Shown in pieces: positions 25,158 through 33,736 of a stretch of 64,000 nucleotides of DNA. The notes beneath the pieces are model-generated. The model ran no database searches and was not told the origin of the DNA. It saw only the letters and a list, made by a program, of their open reading frames with translations. The DNA comes from Ideonella sp. (GTDB lineage: Bacteria > Pseudomonadota > Gammaproteobacteria > Burkholderiales > Burkholderiaceae_C): assembly GCA_016721465.1 (NCBI GenBank), contig JADKIA010000029.1:124001-188000 (forward strand), written 5' to 3'. Numbering within the stretch: the first letter of the stretch is position 1; each line of letters opens with the position of its first letter. Both the position numbers and the translations under genes were made by a program.

Positions 25158-26354
25158 TCAGTTCAGGGGAGCGCCGGCTTCGAACCAGCGTTTGATGAGC
25201 GCGCGCTCGTCGTCGGTGATCTGCGTGGCGTTGTTCAGCGGCATCGTGCGTTGCACCACCGCCTGCTGGTTGATCAGCGGCGCGTGCTTGCCGATCAACG
25301 CGGGCGTGTGCAGCATCACGCCCTTCTGGTTCAGCTGCTCGTTGTGGCACATCACGCAGCGCTGCTGGATCACCGCCTGCACCTGCGCAAAGCTGGCCGG
25401 CGCCGGCCTGGGCGCGTTGATCGAGGCCCAAGGCGCGAGCCAGCCGATCACCACCAGCAGCGCGGCGATGCCGCCCGCGGCCCAGTGCCAGGGCTCGGGC
25501 TTGCCGGCCATGTGGGTCTTGTGGCGCGCCACGAAGAACTGGCGGATCAGCGCGCCGCCCAGCATCACCAGCACCAGCACCACCCAGTTGTGCGGGTGGC
25601 CATAGAGCTGCCCGTAGTGGTTGCTGAGCATGGCAAACAGCACCGGCAGCGTGAAGTAGGTGTTGTGCGTGCTGCGCTGCTTGCCGCGCTTGCCGTGCAC
25701 CGGGTCGGTGGGCTGCCCGGCGGCCATGGCGGCGATCACCTTGCGCTGGCCCGGGATGATCCAGAAGAACACGTTGGCGCTCATGGACGTGGCCATCATC
25801 GCGCCCACCAGCAAGAAGGCCGCGCGCCCCGCGAACAGCTGGCAGGCCAGCCACGACGCAAAGACGATGAAGCCGAAGACGACGACGCCCACCTTCTTGT
25901 CGGCCTCGGGGCCGGCGCCGAAGACGCGGCAGATGCCGTCGTAGACCAGCCAGAACACCGTCAGGAAGCCCAAGGCCGCTGCGCCCGCGGCCATCGGCGA
26001 CCAGGCATGCACGCTCTTGTCCACCAGGAAGGTGCCGGCATTCCACAGGTACAGCACGGTGAACAGCGCAAAGCCCGACAGCCAGGTGGAGTAGCTCTCC
26101 CAATAGAACCAGTGCAGCTCGGTGTGGATCTTCTTGGGCGCCATCATGTACTTCTGCGGGTTGTAGAACCCGCCGCCGTGCACGGCCCACAGGGCACCGT
26201 CGACGCCCTTTTCCAGCAGATCGGGCGACTTGGGCCGGATCAGGTGGTTGTCCAGCCAGACGAAATAGAACGACGAGCCCACCCAGGCGATCGCAGTGAT
26301 CACATGCGTCCAGCGCAGCAGCAGGTTGGCCCAGTCGAGGAGATACGCTTCCAT
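25158..26354 (-). CDS. puuD: Urate hydroxylase PuuD with C-terminal cytochrome c domain
   Basis: 398 residues. PuuD is a membrane-bound urate-oxidising enzyme that makes 5-hydroxyisourate and passes electrons to the respiratory chain through a cytochrome c tail, so it makes no hydrogen peroxide. The N-terminus reads WANLLLRWTHVITAIAWVGSSFYFVWLD, typical of the family, with about eight membrane segments to residue ~300. The C-terminal domain has the heme site CVMCH and a distal TMPLNNATQITDDER segment that would supply the Met ligand. It lies in a minus-strand set with uraH, a Bug protein and a permease, and supplies the substrate for UraH. Confidence 0.93.
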   Translation of the reverse strand: MEAYLLDWANLLLRWTHVITAIAWVGSSFYFVWLDNHLIRPKSPDLLEKGVDGALWAVHGGGFYNPQKYMMAPKKIHTELHWFYWESYSTWLSGFALFTVLYLWNAGTFLVDKSVHAWSPMAAGAAALGFLTVFWLVYDGICRVFGAGPEADKKVGVVVFGFIVFASWLACQLFAGRAAFLLVGAMMATSMSANVFFWIIPGQRKVIAAMAAGQPTDPVHGKRGKQRSTHNTYFTLPVLFAMLSNHYGQLYGHPHNWVVLVLVMLGGALIRQFFVARHKTHMAGKPEPWHWAAGGIAALLVVIGWLAPWASINAPRPAPASFAQVQAVIQQRCVMCHNEQLNQKGVMLHTPALIGKHAPLINQQAVVQRTMPLNNATQITDDERALIKRWFEAGAPLN

Positions 26355-26468
26355 GCGTGGTTCCTGGTTCCGGGCTCACCACAGCGGGCGCTGTGAGCTT
26401 TGGGGGTGGGTCGCGCTGCGCGACGGTGCTCCCGGCGCGGGCCCGCAGCGACCGATTCAGGACAAGTG

Positions 26469-27413
26469 CTAGGGCTTGATGTCGGCGGCCTTCAACGCCG
26501 GCGCCCAGTCGTTGATCTGCTTTTCGACCAGGTGCGCAAAATCGGCCGCGCTCATCTTCACGGCGGTGATGCCCAGCTCTTCGAAGCGCTTGACGATGGC
26601 GGGGTCGGCCACGATGTCGGCCAGGGCCTTGCCGAGTCTGTCGGTCACGTCCTTGGGCAGGCCGGCGGGGCCGGAGACGCCGAAGTAGTTCTCGGCCACC
26701 AGCTGCGGATACCCGAGCTCCACCACTGTGGGCACCTCGGGCAGCAGCGCCGTGCGGCTGCGCGTGGTGACCGCCAGCGCCTTGATCTGGCCGGTCTTGA
26801 TCATCGGCACGAAGGCGGTGACCACGTCGATGCCCACCGGAATCGTGCCGGCGATCAGGTCGGTGGTCATCGGTGCGCCGCCCCGGTAGGGCACATGGGT
26901 CATCTGGAACTTCATGGCGCCCTTGGCCATCTCGCCCACGATGTGGCCGATCGAGCCCGGGCCGCCGCTGCCGAAGCTCTGCACCTTGGGCAGGTCTTTC
27001 AGGCTGGCGGGCCCGGACTTGGGGTTGGCCATGATGGCCACCGGCGCCACGCCCAACATGGCGATGTGGGTGAACTGCTTGACCGGGTCATACGGCAGCT
27101 TGGGCACTGTCCAGGGGCCGATGGACAGCGGCGTGCTGTTGGACAGCATCAATGTGTAGCCATCGGGTGCGGAGCGCACCACCTCGGTGCCGCCGAGGGT
27201 GCCGCCCGCGCCAGGCTTGTTGTCGACGATCACCGGCTGGCCCAGCGCCTTGGCCAGGGGCTCGGAGATGGCGCGCGCCACGATGTCGCTGGCCCCGCCG
27301 GCGCCGAAGGTGACGACGATGCGGATGGGCTTTTCGGGCCAGGCCGCCTGCGCCGCAGGGGCGCCCATGAGGGCCAGGGTGGCGACGACGAGACTCAGAT
27401 GACTTGGGTTCAT
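26469..27413 (-). CDS. Bug/TctC-family periplasmic binding protein in the urate locus
   Basis: 314 residues from ATG at 27413, preceded by CGGAG. Signal peptide: SLVVATLALMGAPAAQA, cleavage before AWPEKP. Family blocks: WPEKPIRIVVTFGAGGASD, GQPVIVDNKPGAGGTLGG, HVPYRGGAPMTTDLIAGTI and LLPEVPTVVELGYP. No TctA or TctB membrane gene is nearby. It sits between uraH (55 bases upstream) and puuD (114 bases downstream) on one strand, so its ligand may be urate, allantoin or a related purine product, or it may act as a periplasmic sensor. The ligand is inference. Confidence 0.9.
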   Translation of the reverse strand: MNPSHLSLVVATLALMGAPAAQAAWPEKPIRIVVTFGAGGASDIVARAISEPLAKALGQPVIVDNKPGAGGTLGGTEVVRSAPDGYTLMLSNSTPLSIGPWTVPKLPYDPVKQFTHIAMLGVAPVAIMANPKSGPASLKDLPKVQSFGSGGPGSIGHIVGEMAKGAMKFQMTHVPYRGGAPMTTDLIAGTIPVGIDVVTAFVPMIKTGQIKALAVTTRSRTALLPEVPTVVELGYPQLVAENYFGVSGPAGLPKDVTDRLGKALADIVADPAIVKRFEELGITAVKMSAADFAHLVEKQINDWAPALKAADIKP

Positions 27414-27468
27414 GCGGTGCTCCGGTGAATGGACTCGCCAGGGTGGATGCAAGCGGCGTGCCGGCGAT

Positions 27469-27825
27469 TCAGCTGCCGCGGTAGGTGGAGCAGCTCCAAG
27501 GGCTCACCAGCAGGGGCACGTGGTAGTGCGAGGCCAGGTCGGCGATGCCGAAATCCAGCGGCACCACATCGAGGAAGGGTGGCTCGGGCAGCGCGACGCC
27601 GCGGGCGCGGAAGTACGCTGCCACGTCGAAGCTGAGGCGATAGCGGCCCACCTGGAAATCAGCGCCGGCCAGCAGCGGGCCGCCGTCGGCGCGGCCATCG
27701 TGATTGAGCTGCAGGCGTTTGATCAGCACGGCGCCAGCCTCGGTCATGCGGTACAGCGCCACGCCCATGCCCGCGGCGGGGCAGCCGTTCATCGTGTCGA
27801 GCACATGGGTGGTGAGTCCGGCCAT
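27469..27825 (-). CDS. uraH: 5-hydroxyisourate hydrolase (transthyretin-like protein)
   Basis: 118 residues, the usual length. It hydrolyses 5-hydroxyisourate to OHCU, the second step after urate oxidation. ATG at 27825 gives MAGLTTHVLDTMNGCPAAGM, with the catalytic His at position 7, then FQVGRYRLSFDVAAYF, and ends YRGS, the C-terminal tetrapeptide that separates these enzymes from transthyretin. No signal peptide, so it is cytoplasmic. It is the first gene of the minus-strand arm, facing the GntR regulator gene across a 130-base gap that carries palindromes. Confidence 0.95.
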   Translation of the reverse strand: MAGLTTHVLDTMNGCPAAGMGVALYRMTEAGAVLIKRLQLNHDGRADGGPLLAGADFQVGRYRLSFDVAAYFRARGVALPEPPFLDVVPLDFGIADLASHYHVPLLVSPWSCSTYRGS

Positions 27826-27877
27826 GGGGTGGGCGCCTTGCTGAAGATCCGGGGGTGTGAACCGGCACGGGGCCGAG

Positions 27878-27938
27878 GTTCGGGGAAACGTTCGGGGAAA
27901 CGCTGGCATGCCAGCAGGCGCAAAGTGTATACACTTTG
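27878..27938. promoter_or_regulatory. Divergent uraH-gntR control region with perfect palindromes
   Basis: Three elements are visible: a tandem 12-bp direct repeat GTTCGGGGAAAC (27878-27889, 27890-27901), a perfect 14-bp palindrome GCTGGCATGCCAGC (27902-27915) and a perfect 18-bp palindrome CAAAGTGTATACACTTTG (27921-27938). The GTATAC core is the kind of centre bound by FCD-type GntR regulators. The 18-bp site ends 17 bases before the gntR ATG, so autoregulation and control of both arms are likely. DNA binding is inferred. Confidence 0.6.
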
Positions 27939-27955
27939 GCATACACCGCAAGCCC

Positions 27956-28786
27956 ATGACAACCCTGACCACGCCATCCGCCAAGCCGGCCGCATCGGCC
28001 CTCCAGGCGATCCGTCCCGTGCCCGTGAAGCGGGCCCGCAGATCGGGCCTGGCGCCCGAGGCGGCCCGTGCGCCAGGCGGCGCGGCCTTGCTTGACGTGG
28101 GTGGGCAGGGCGATGCCGTGCCGACCAGCACGCGCCGCATTGCCGAATCCATCACCGCGGCCATCGTCGAGCGCCGCCTGATGCCCGGCACCAAGCTGGC
28201 CGAGCAACAGATCGCCGACATCTTCAAGGTCTCGCGCACGGTGGTGCGCCAGGCGCTCAACCAGCTCTCGCGCGACCGCCTGGTCACGCTGGAGCCCGCG
28301 CGCGGCGCCTTCGTGCGCGAGCCCTCCATCGAGGAAGCGCGCCAGGTGTTCGAGGTGCGCGCGCTGTTGGAGGAAGGCCTGGTGCGGCAGCTTTGCGAGC
28401 GCATCACGGACGCGCAGATCGCCGAATTGCGCACCCACCTGCGCGCCGAAGCCCAGGCCGTCGCGCGCACCGATGTCACGGGCCGCACGCGGCTGCTGGC
28501 GGACTTTCACGTGGTGCTGGCGCACATGCTGGGCAATGGCGTGCTCGGGCAGCTGCTGGCCGATCTGCTCAGCCGTTCATCGCTGATCGCCCTGATGTAC
28601 CAGTCGGCGCACTCGGCCGAGCACTCGCAGCTCGACCATGTGCGCATCGTCGATGCGCTGGCCGCGCGCGACAAGCGCCTGGCGGTGCGATTGATGCGGG
28701 ATCACCTCGCCAACGTTGAAAAGAACCTTCGACGCCACCCCCGCTTCCCCAATCTGGCCAGCGCCTTGCAGCCGCACGGCACCTGA
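27956..28786 (+). CDS. GntR-family transcriptional regulator (FCD type) of the urate locus
   Basis: 276 residues from ATG at 27956. The winged-helix DNA-binding domain is at about residues 60-125: RRIAESITAAIVERRLMPGTKL, then QQIADIFKVSRTVVRQALNQL (the recognition helix), then LVTLEPARGAFVREP. The C-terminal FCD all-helical effector domain follows from EEARQVFEVRALLEEG, with the metal/ligand histidines probably in DFHVVLAHML and HSQLDHVRIVDAL. An unusual ~55-residue disordered N-terminal extension precedes the DNA-binding domain. It lies between the two arms of urate genes and next to perfect palindromes. A purine catabolite is the likely effector, by context. Confidence 0.92.
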   Translation: MTTLTTPSAKPAASALQAIRPVPVKRARRSGLAPEAARAPGGAALLDVGGQGDAVPTSTRRIAESITAAIVERRLMPGTKLAEQQIADIFKVSRTVVRQALNQLSRDRLVTLEPARGAFVREPSIEEARQVFEVRALLEEGLVRQLCERITDAQIAELRTHLRAEAQAVARTDVTGRTRLLADFHVVLAHMLGNGVLGQLLADLLSRSSLIALMYQSAHSAEHSQLDHVRIVDALAARDKRLAVRLMRDHLANVEKNLRRHPRFPNLASALQPHGT

Positions 28787-28823
28787 CCCGTCGCCAACCG
28801 AATCGACCTTCGTCGAACCCCGC

Positions 28824-29816
28824 ATGACCGCCAACGCTTCTCAAATCCCCGACACCGCCGAAACACGCTATGGCCGCGACCTGCGCGGCCATGGCCGACG
28901 TCCGCCCCATGCACGCTGGCCCGGCGGCGCACGCGTGGCGCTGCAGTTCGTGCTGAACTACGAGGAAGGCGGCGAGAACAGCCCCTTGCATGGCGACGCC
29001 ACCTCGGAGACCTTCCTGTCCGAGCTGGTGACGGCGCAGGCCTACGAGAACCGGCACATGACCATGGAGTCGATGTACGAGTATGGGTCGCGGGCCGGCG
29101 TCTGGCGCATCCTGCGCGAGTTCGATCAACGTGGCCTGCCGCTCACCATCTTCGGCATCGGCATGGCGCTGCAGCGCTACCCCGAGCTGGTGGCGGCCTT
29201 CATGCAGCGCGGCGATGAAATCGCCAACCATGGCCTGCGCTGGATCCACCACCAGCACATGCCCGAGGCCACCGAACGTCGCCACATGGGCGTGGCCACC
29301 CACCTGATGCGCGAGCTCACCGGCGGCGCCTGGCCCGCGGGCTGGTACACCGGCCGGGACAGCCCCAACACGCGCCGCCTGGTGGCCGACCAGGGCGGCT
29401 ACGAATACGACAGCGACTACTACGGCGACGACCTGCCGTTCTGGCTGCAGGTCAAGCGCAGCGATGGCACGCTGGCGCCGCACCTGGTGGTGCCGTATTC
29501 GCTCGACACCAACGACATGCGCTTCGTGCAGGCCCAGGGCTTCAACACCGGGGACCACTTCTTCACCTACCTGCGCGACAGCTTCGACGCGCTGTACGCC
29601 GAGGGCGACCCGGCCGGCGAGGATCGGCCGAAGATGATGTCCATCGGCATGCACTGCCGGCTGCTGGGCAAGCCCGGGCGCATCGGCTCCTTGCAGCGCT
29701 TCCTGGATCACGTCCAGCGCCACGACCAGGTGTGGGTCGCGCGCCGCATCGACATCGCGCGCCACTGGAAGTCGGTGCACCCCTTCGACGCCCACAGCGC
29801 CTTCATCTGGGAATGA
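28824..29816 (+). CDS. puuE: Allantoinase PuuE (polysaccharide deacetylase-like, metal-independent type)
   Basis: 330 residues. PuuE opens the allantoin ring to allantoate and is unrelated to the classical metal-dependent allantoinases. ATG at 28824 gives MTANASQIPDTAETRYGRD, then RVALQFVLNYEEGGENS, a near-universal PuuE block, and MTMESMYEYGSRAGVWRI. The deacetylase-like core shows EIANHGLRWIHH and GWYTGRDSPNTRRLV, and the end is FDAHSAFIWE. It follows gntR by 37 bases. Its stop overlaps the next start (ATGA), so PuuE and the UraD-AllC fusion are translationally coupled. Confidence 0.95.
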   Translation: MTANASQIPDTAETRYGRDLRGHGRRPPHARWPGGARVALQFVLNYEEGGENSPLHGDATSETFLSELVTAQAYENRHMTMESMYEYGSRAGVWRILREFDQRGLPLTIFGIGMALQRYPELVAAFMQRGDEIANHGLRWIHHQHMPEATERRHMGVATHLMRELTGGAWPAGWYTGRDSPNTRRLVADQGGYEYDSDYYGDDLPFWLQVKRSDGTLAPHLVVPYSLDTNDMRFVQAQGFNTGDHFFTYLRDSFDALYAEGDPAGEDRPKMMSIGMHCRLLGKPGRIGSLQRFLDHVQRHDQVWVARRIDIARHWKSVHPFDAHSAFIWE

Positions 29817-31594
29817 GCATGGCCTTGACACTGCAACAGATCAACGCCGCCAGCGTGGCTGAAGCCACGGCGCTGCTGGACGGCACCTACGAACACTCGC
29901 CCTGGATTGCCCAGCAGGCGCTGGCCTCGAGGCCCTTCAGCAGCCTGGCCCATTTGAAACGGGCGCTGGTGCAGGTCGTGCGCGACGCGGGCCGCGATGC
30001 CCAGTTGCAGCTGATCCGCGCCCACCCCGAGCTGGCGGGCAAGGCCATGGTGAGCAAGACGCTCACGGCCGAATCCACCAACGAACAAGGCAAGGCCGGC
30101 CTCACCGACTGCACGCCCGAGGAGTTCGCGCACATCCAGCGGCTCAACGCCGACTACAACGCCAGGTTCGGCTTCCCCTTCATCCTGGCCGTGCGCGGCC
30201 CACGCGGCGTGGGCCTGGACCGCCACGAGATCATCGCCACCTTCGAGCGGCGCCTGGGCCATCACCCCGATTTCGAACAGGCCGAGTGCCTGCGCAACAT
30301 CCACCGCATTGCCGAGATCCGCTTGAACGACAAGTTCGGCGCCGCGCCGGCCCTGGGCAATCTGGTGTGGGACTGGGCCGAAAAGCTGGCCGAGCATTCC
30401 GACCCGGGCTATGCCGAGCGCGGCGAGCTCACCGTCACCTACCTCACCGACGCACACCGCGCCTGCGCGCAGCGCCTTTCGCACTGGATGCGCGAGGCCG
30501 GCTTCGACCGCGTGGAGATCGATGCGGTGGGCAACGTGGTGGGCCTGTACGACGGCACCGATCCCAACGCGAAACGCCTGCTCACCGGCAGCCACTACGA
30601 CACCGTGCGCAACGGCGGCAAATACGACGGACGCCTGGGCATCCTGGTGCCGATGGCCTGCGTGCGCGAATTGAAGCGCGCGGGCCGGCGCCTGCCTTTC
30701 GGCATCGAAGTCGTCGGCTTTGCCGAAGAGGAAGGCCAGCGCTACAAGGCCGCCTTCCTCGGCTCCGGCGCGCTCACCGGCGATTTCGACATGGCCTGGC
30801 TCGACCAGCAGGACGCCGATGGCACGAACATGCGCGCGGCGATGAAGCACGCCGGCCTGTGCATCGACGACATCGCCAAATGTCGACGTGACCCGGCGCG
30901 CTACCTCGGCTTCGTCGAGGTGCACATCGAGCAGGGCCCGGTACTGAGCGAGCTGGACCTGCCGCTGGGGGTGGTGAGCTCGATCAACGGCAGCGTGCGC
31001 TACCTGGGCGAGGCCGTGGGCATGGCCAGCCACGCCGGCACCACGCCGATGGACCGGCGTCGCGACGCCGCCGCTGCCGTGGCCGAGCTGCTGCTCTACG
31101 TGGAGCGACGCGCGGCATCGGTGCCCGATGTGGTGGGCACCGTGGGCCAGCTCGACGTGCCTTCGGGCTCGATCAACGTGGTGCCCGGCCGCTGCCGCTT
31201 CAGCCTGGATCTGCGGGCCACCACCGATGCGGCGCGCGACGCGCTGGCCACCGATGTGCTGGCCGAGGCGCAGCACATCGCCCAGCGCCGCGGCGTGGCA
31301 TTGCGCACCGAAGAGACCATGCGCGTGGCCGCGGCGCCCAGCGCGCCGGCCTGGCAGCGGCGCTGGGAGGCGGCGGTGCAGCTGCTGGGCCTGCCGGTCT
31401 TGCGCATGCCCAGCGGCGCGGGCCACGACGCGATGAAGCTGCACGACCTGATGCCGCAGGCCATGCTGTTCATGCGTGGCCTGAACGCCGGCATCAGCCA
31501 CAACCCGCTGGAATCCATCAGCAACGACGACACCGAGTTGTGCGTGCGCGCCTTTCAGAACCTGCTCGAACAACTGGCCCTCGAATTGACATGA
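29813..31594 (+). CDS. Fusion of OHCU decarboxylase (UraD) and allantoate amidohydrolase (AllC type)
   Basis: 593 residues. Residues 1-~170 are UraD: LQQINAASVAEATALLDGTYEHSPWIA, then LQLIRAHPELAGKA with the catalytic His, the STNEQGKAGL block, and NADYNARFGFPFILAVRG. UraD converts OHCU to S-allantoin. Residues ~180-593 are an M20-type amidohydrolase of the AllC/hydantoinase-carbamoylase group: LLTGSHYDTVRNGGKYDG (metal ligands), VGFAEEEGQRYKAAFLGS, GFVEVHIEQGPVL, SHAGTTPMDRRRDA and MPSGAGHDAM. That half would release ureidoglycine, CO2 and ammonia from allantoate. Steps three and five of the pathway are thus in one chain, with PuuE, step four, encoded just upstream. ATG 29813 overlaps the puuE stop; ATG 29819 is an alternative. 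Confidence 0.92.
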   Translation: MSMALTLQQINAASVAEATALLDGTYEHSPWIAQQALASRPFSSLAHLKRALVQVVRDAGRDAQLQLIRAHPELAGKAMVSKTLTAESTNEQGKAGLTDCTPEEFAHIQRLNADYNARFGFPFILAVRGPRGVGLDRHEIIATFERRLGHHPDFEQAECLRNIHRIAEIRLNDKFGAAPALGNLVWDWAEKLAEHSDPGYAERGELTVTYLTDAHRACAQRLSHWMREAGFDRVEIDAVGNVVGLYDGTDPNAKRLLTGSHYDTVRNGGKYDGRLGILVPMACVRELKRAGRRLPFGIEVVGFAEEEGQRYKAAFLGSGALTGDFDMAWLDQQDADGTNMRAAMKHAGLCIDDIAKCRRDPARYLGFVEVHIEQGPVLSELDLPLGVVSSINGSVRYLGEAVGMASHAGTTPMDRRRDAAAAVAELLLYVERRAASVPDVVGTVGQLDVPSGSINVVPGRCRFSLDLRATTDAARDALATDVLAEAQHIAQRRGVALRTEETMRVAAAPSAPAWQRRWEAAVQLLGLPVLRMPSGAGHDAMKLHDLMPQAMLFMRGLNAGISHNPLESISNDDTELCVRAFQNLLEQLALELT

Positions 31595-32832
31595 CCAACC
31601 CCCATCAAGCCCAACACGCCCAGCTCGACGCCTGGATCGACGCCCACTTCGACGAGGAAGTGCGCTTCCTGCAAGCCCTGGTGCGCGTGCCCACCGACAC
31701 GCCGCCCGGCAACAACGCGCCACACGCCGAGCGCACGGCCGAGTTGCTGGCCGGCTTTGGCCTGCAGGCCGAAAAGCACCCCGTGCCCGCCGCCGAGGTG
31801 CAGGCCCATGGCCTGCAATCCATCACCAACCTGATCGTGCGCCAGCGCTTCGGCGCCGGCGGCCGGGTGGTTGCACTCAACGCCCATGGCGACGTGGTGC
31901 CCCCGGGTGACGGCTGGACGCACGACCCCTACGGCGGCGAGGTGGTGGACGGCAAGCTCTACGGCCGCGCCTCTGCCGTGAGCAAGGGCGATTTCGCCAG
32001 CTTCACATTCGCCCTGCGCGCGCTGCAGGCCATGGCGCCGCCAAAACAGGGCGCGGTGGAGCTGCACTTCACCTACGACGAAGAATTCGGCGGCGAGCTC
32101 GGCCCGGGATGGCTGCTCAAGCACGGCCTGACCCAGCCCGACTTCCTGCTCGCTGCGGGCTTCAGCTACCAGGTGGTGACCGCTCACAATGGCTGTTTGC
32201 AGATGGAGGTGAGCTTGCACGGCCTGGCCTCGCACGCCGCCTACCCGCACACCGGCGTGGACGCGCTGCAGGCCGCCAACCGCCTGCTCACAGCGCTGTA
32301 TGCCCACAACGAGGTGCTGCGCACGCGGCTGAGCCAGGTGGCCGGCATCACGCATCCGTACCTGAACGTGGGCCGCATCGAAGGCGGCAGCAACACCAAC
32401 GTGGTGCCCGGCAAGGTGGTGATCAAGCTCGACCGGCGCATGATCCCCGAAGAGAACTCGGCCGAGGTCGAGGCCGAGGTGCGTGCGCTGATCGAGGGCA
32501 CGGTCGCGCAATGCCCCGGCATTCGCCTGGAGATCAAGCGCCTGCTGCTGGCCGAATCGCTTAAGCCCCAGGCCGGCAACGCGCCACTGGTGCAGGCGCT
32601 GCAGCGCAACGCCAGCGAGGTCTTCGGCGAACCCATCCCCACATCGGGCACGCCGCTCTACACCGATGTCAGGCTCTACGGGGCGGCGGGCGTGCCGGCT
32701 GCGATCTACGGGGCCGGGCCGCGCACCGTGCTCGAATCCAACGCCAAGCGCGCCGACGAGCACCTGGTGCTGGACGACCTGCGGCGCGCCACCAAGGTGG
32801 TGGCACGCACCCTGGCGGACCTGCTGGCTTGA
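31591..32832 (+). CDS. M20-family metallopeptidase (ArgE/DapE-like) in the urate operon
   Basis: 413 residues; the start overlaps the fusion gene's stop by ATGA at 31591-31594. M20 motifs: VALNAHGDVVPPGDGWTHDPYGGEVVDGKLYGRA (first metal His and the bridging Asp; GRxxSKGD-like variant SAVSKGD), FTYDEEFGGELG (catalytic Glu and metal Glu), and a C-terminal NTNVVPGKVVIKLDRR. These enzymes hydrolyse amide bonds of N-acyl amino acids or ureido compounds. Coupling to the allantoin genes suggests a ureido or carbamoyl substrate at the end of purine breakdown, but the substrate is not readable. No signal peptide. Confidence 0.85.
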   Translation: MTNPHQAQHAQLDAWIDAHFDEEVRFLQALVRVPTDTPPGNNAPHAERTAELLAGFGLQAEKHPVPAAEVQAHGLQSITNLIVRQRFGAGGRVVALNAHGDVVPPGDGWTHDPYGGEVVDGKLYGRASAVSKGDFASFTFALRALQAMAPPKQGAVELHFTYDEEFGGELGPGWLLKHGLTQPDFLLAAGFSYQVVTAHNGCLQMEVSLHGLASHAAYPHTGVDALQAANRLLTALYAHNEVLRTRLSQVAGITHPYLNVGRIEGGSNTNVVPGKVVIKLDRRMIPEENSAEVEAEVRALIEGTVAQCPGIRLEIKRLLLAESLKPQAGNAPLVQALQRNASEVFGEPIPTSGTPLYTDVRLYGAAGVPAAIYGAGPRTVLESNAKRADEHLVLDDLRRATKVVARTLADLLA

Positions 32833-32869
32833 TCGCCACGCGGCCGCTGGCGAGCGCCGGGACGATGCG

Positions 32870-33697
32870 TTGAGCAAGCGCCGCACCCGGGCCCGCGCCA
32901 CGCTGGCGACCGGCGCCGATCCGGCCGGCCTCGGCGAGCATGTCGAGCCCTTCGTCTTCGAGAGCCGCGGCGCCAAGGGCCTGTACTTCTCGATCCACGA
33001 GGTGCAGAGCCGCATGCAGGTGGACGACTCGCATGGCCTCGACCTGGAATACACCCGCACGATGATGGGCTTCCTGCTCTTCGTGCCCGACCCGCGCAAG
33101 ATCGCGATGGTCGGCCTGGGCGGCGGCTCGCTGCCCAAGTTCTGTCATCGCCACCTGCCGCAGGCGCAGATCTGCGTGCTGGAGATCAACCCGCACGTGA
33201 TCGCGCTGCGCGATGAATTCGAGGTGCCGCCCGACGACGATCGCTTCCGCGTGCTGCTGGCCGATGGTGCGCGCTTCGTGCGCCAGCCCGATCTGGCGCT
33301 GGACGTGCTGATGGTCGATGGCTTCGACAGCCACGGCATGCCCGAAGGCCTGGCCGCGCAGCGCTTCTTCGACGATTGCCATGCCGCGCTTCGCCCCGAA
33401 GGCCTGCTGGTGGTGAACCTGCACATGGCCGACAAGCGCTACGACCTCATCGTGGACCGCATCCGCCGCAGCTTCGACGACGCGGTGCTGCTGGTGGAAG
33501 CCAGTGACCACAGCAACAGCATCGCCTTCGGCTGGCGCGGCCGCAGCTTTGCCGGCTACAAGCCCGGCATCGCCCGCCATCCGGCCGGGTTGGAAGGCCC
33601 GGCAGCCCGGCAACTGCTGAAGGCCTTTGCGTCCGTGGCCGGCGCGCTGCAGCAGCAGACCAGGTGGTCCGGTTCGGCCGACGCCCGTGGCGCGTGA
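32870..33697 (+). CDS. Spermidine-synthase-like methyltransferase-fold protein
   Basis: About 275 residues from a TTG at 32870; no better start is seen and the choice is tentative. The Rossmann core reads KIAMVGLGGGSLPKFCHRHLP (GLGGGS binds the nucleoside part of the cofactor), then ICVLEINPHVIALRDEF and DVLMVDGFDS (the Asp-Gly-Asp/Phe region). These match spermidine-synthase-family proteins that lack the polyamine N-terminal domain; many are not true spermidine synthases. It starts 38 bases after the M20 gene. A perfect 28-bp palindrome follows its stop, so it is probably the end of the urate operon. Its tie to purine breakdown is unclear. Confidence 0.75.
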   Translation: MSKRRTRARATLATGADPAGLGEHVEPFVFESRGAKGLYFSIHEVQSRMQVDDSHGLDLEYTRTMMGFLLFVPDPRKIAMVGLGGGSLPKFCHRHLPQAQICVLEINPHVIALRDEFEVPPDDDRFRVLLADGARFVRQPDLALDVLMVDGFDSHGMPEGLAAQRFFDDCHAALRPEGLLVVNLHMADKRYDLIVDRIRRSFDDAVLLVEASDHSNSIAFGWRGRSFAGYKPGIARHPAGLEGPAARQLLKAFASVAGALQQQTRWSGSADARGA

Positions 33698-33725
33698 GCA
33701 GCTTCCCGGGTACCCGGGAAGCTGC
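33698..33725. terminator. Perfect 28-bp palindrome at a convergent gene junction
   Basis: The two 14-base arms (beginning GCAGCTTCCCGGGT, ending ACCCGGGAAGCTGC) are exact inverted copies with no spacer. The element starts one base after the TGA of the spermidine-synthase-like gene and ends 11 bases before the stop of the minus-strand hydrolase. It is probably a bidirectional terminator, though no T run is present. Confidence 0.6.
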
Positions 33726-33736
33726 ACCAGCGGCCG

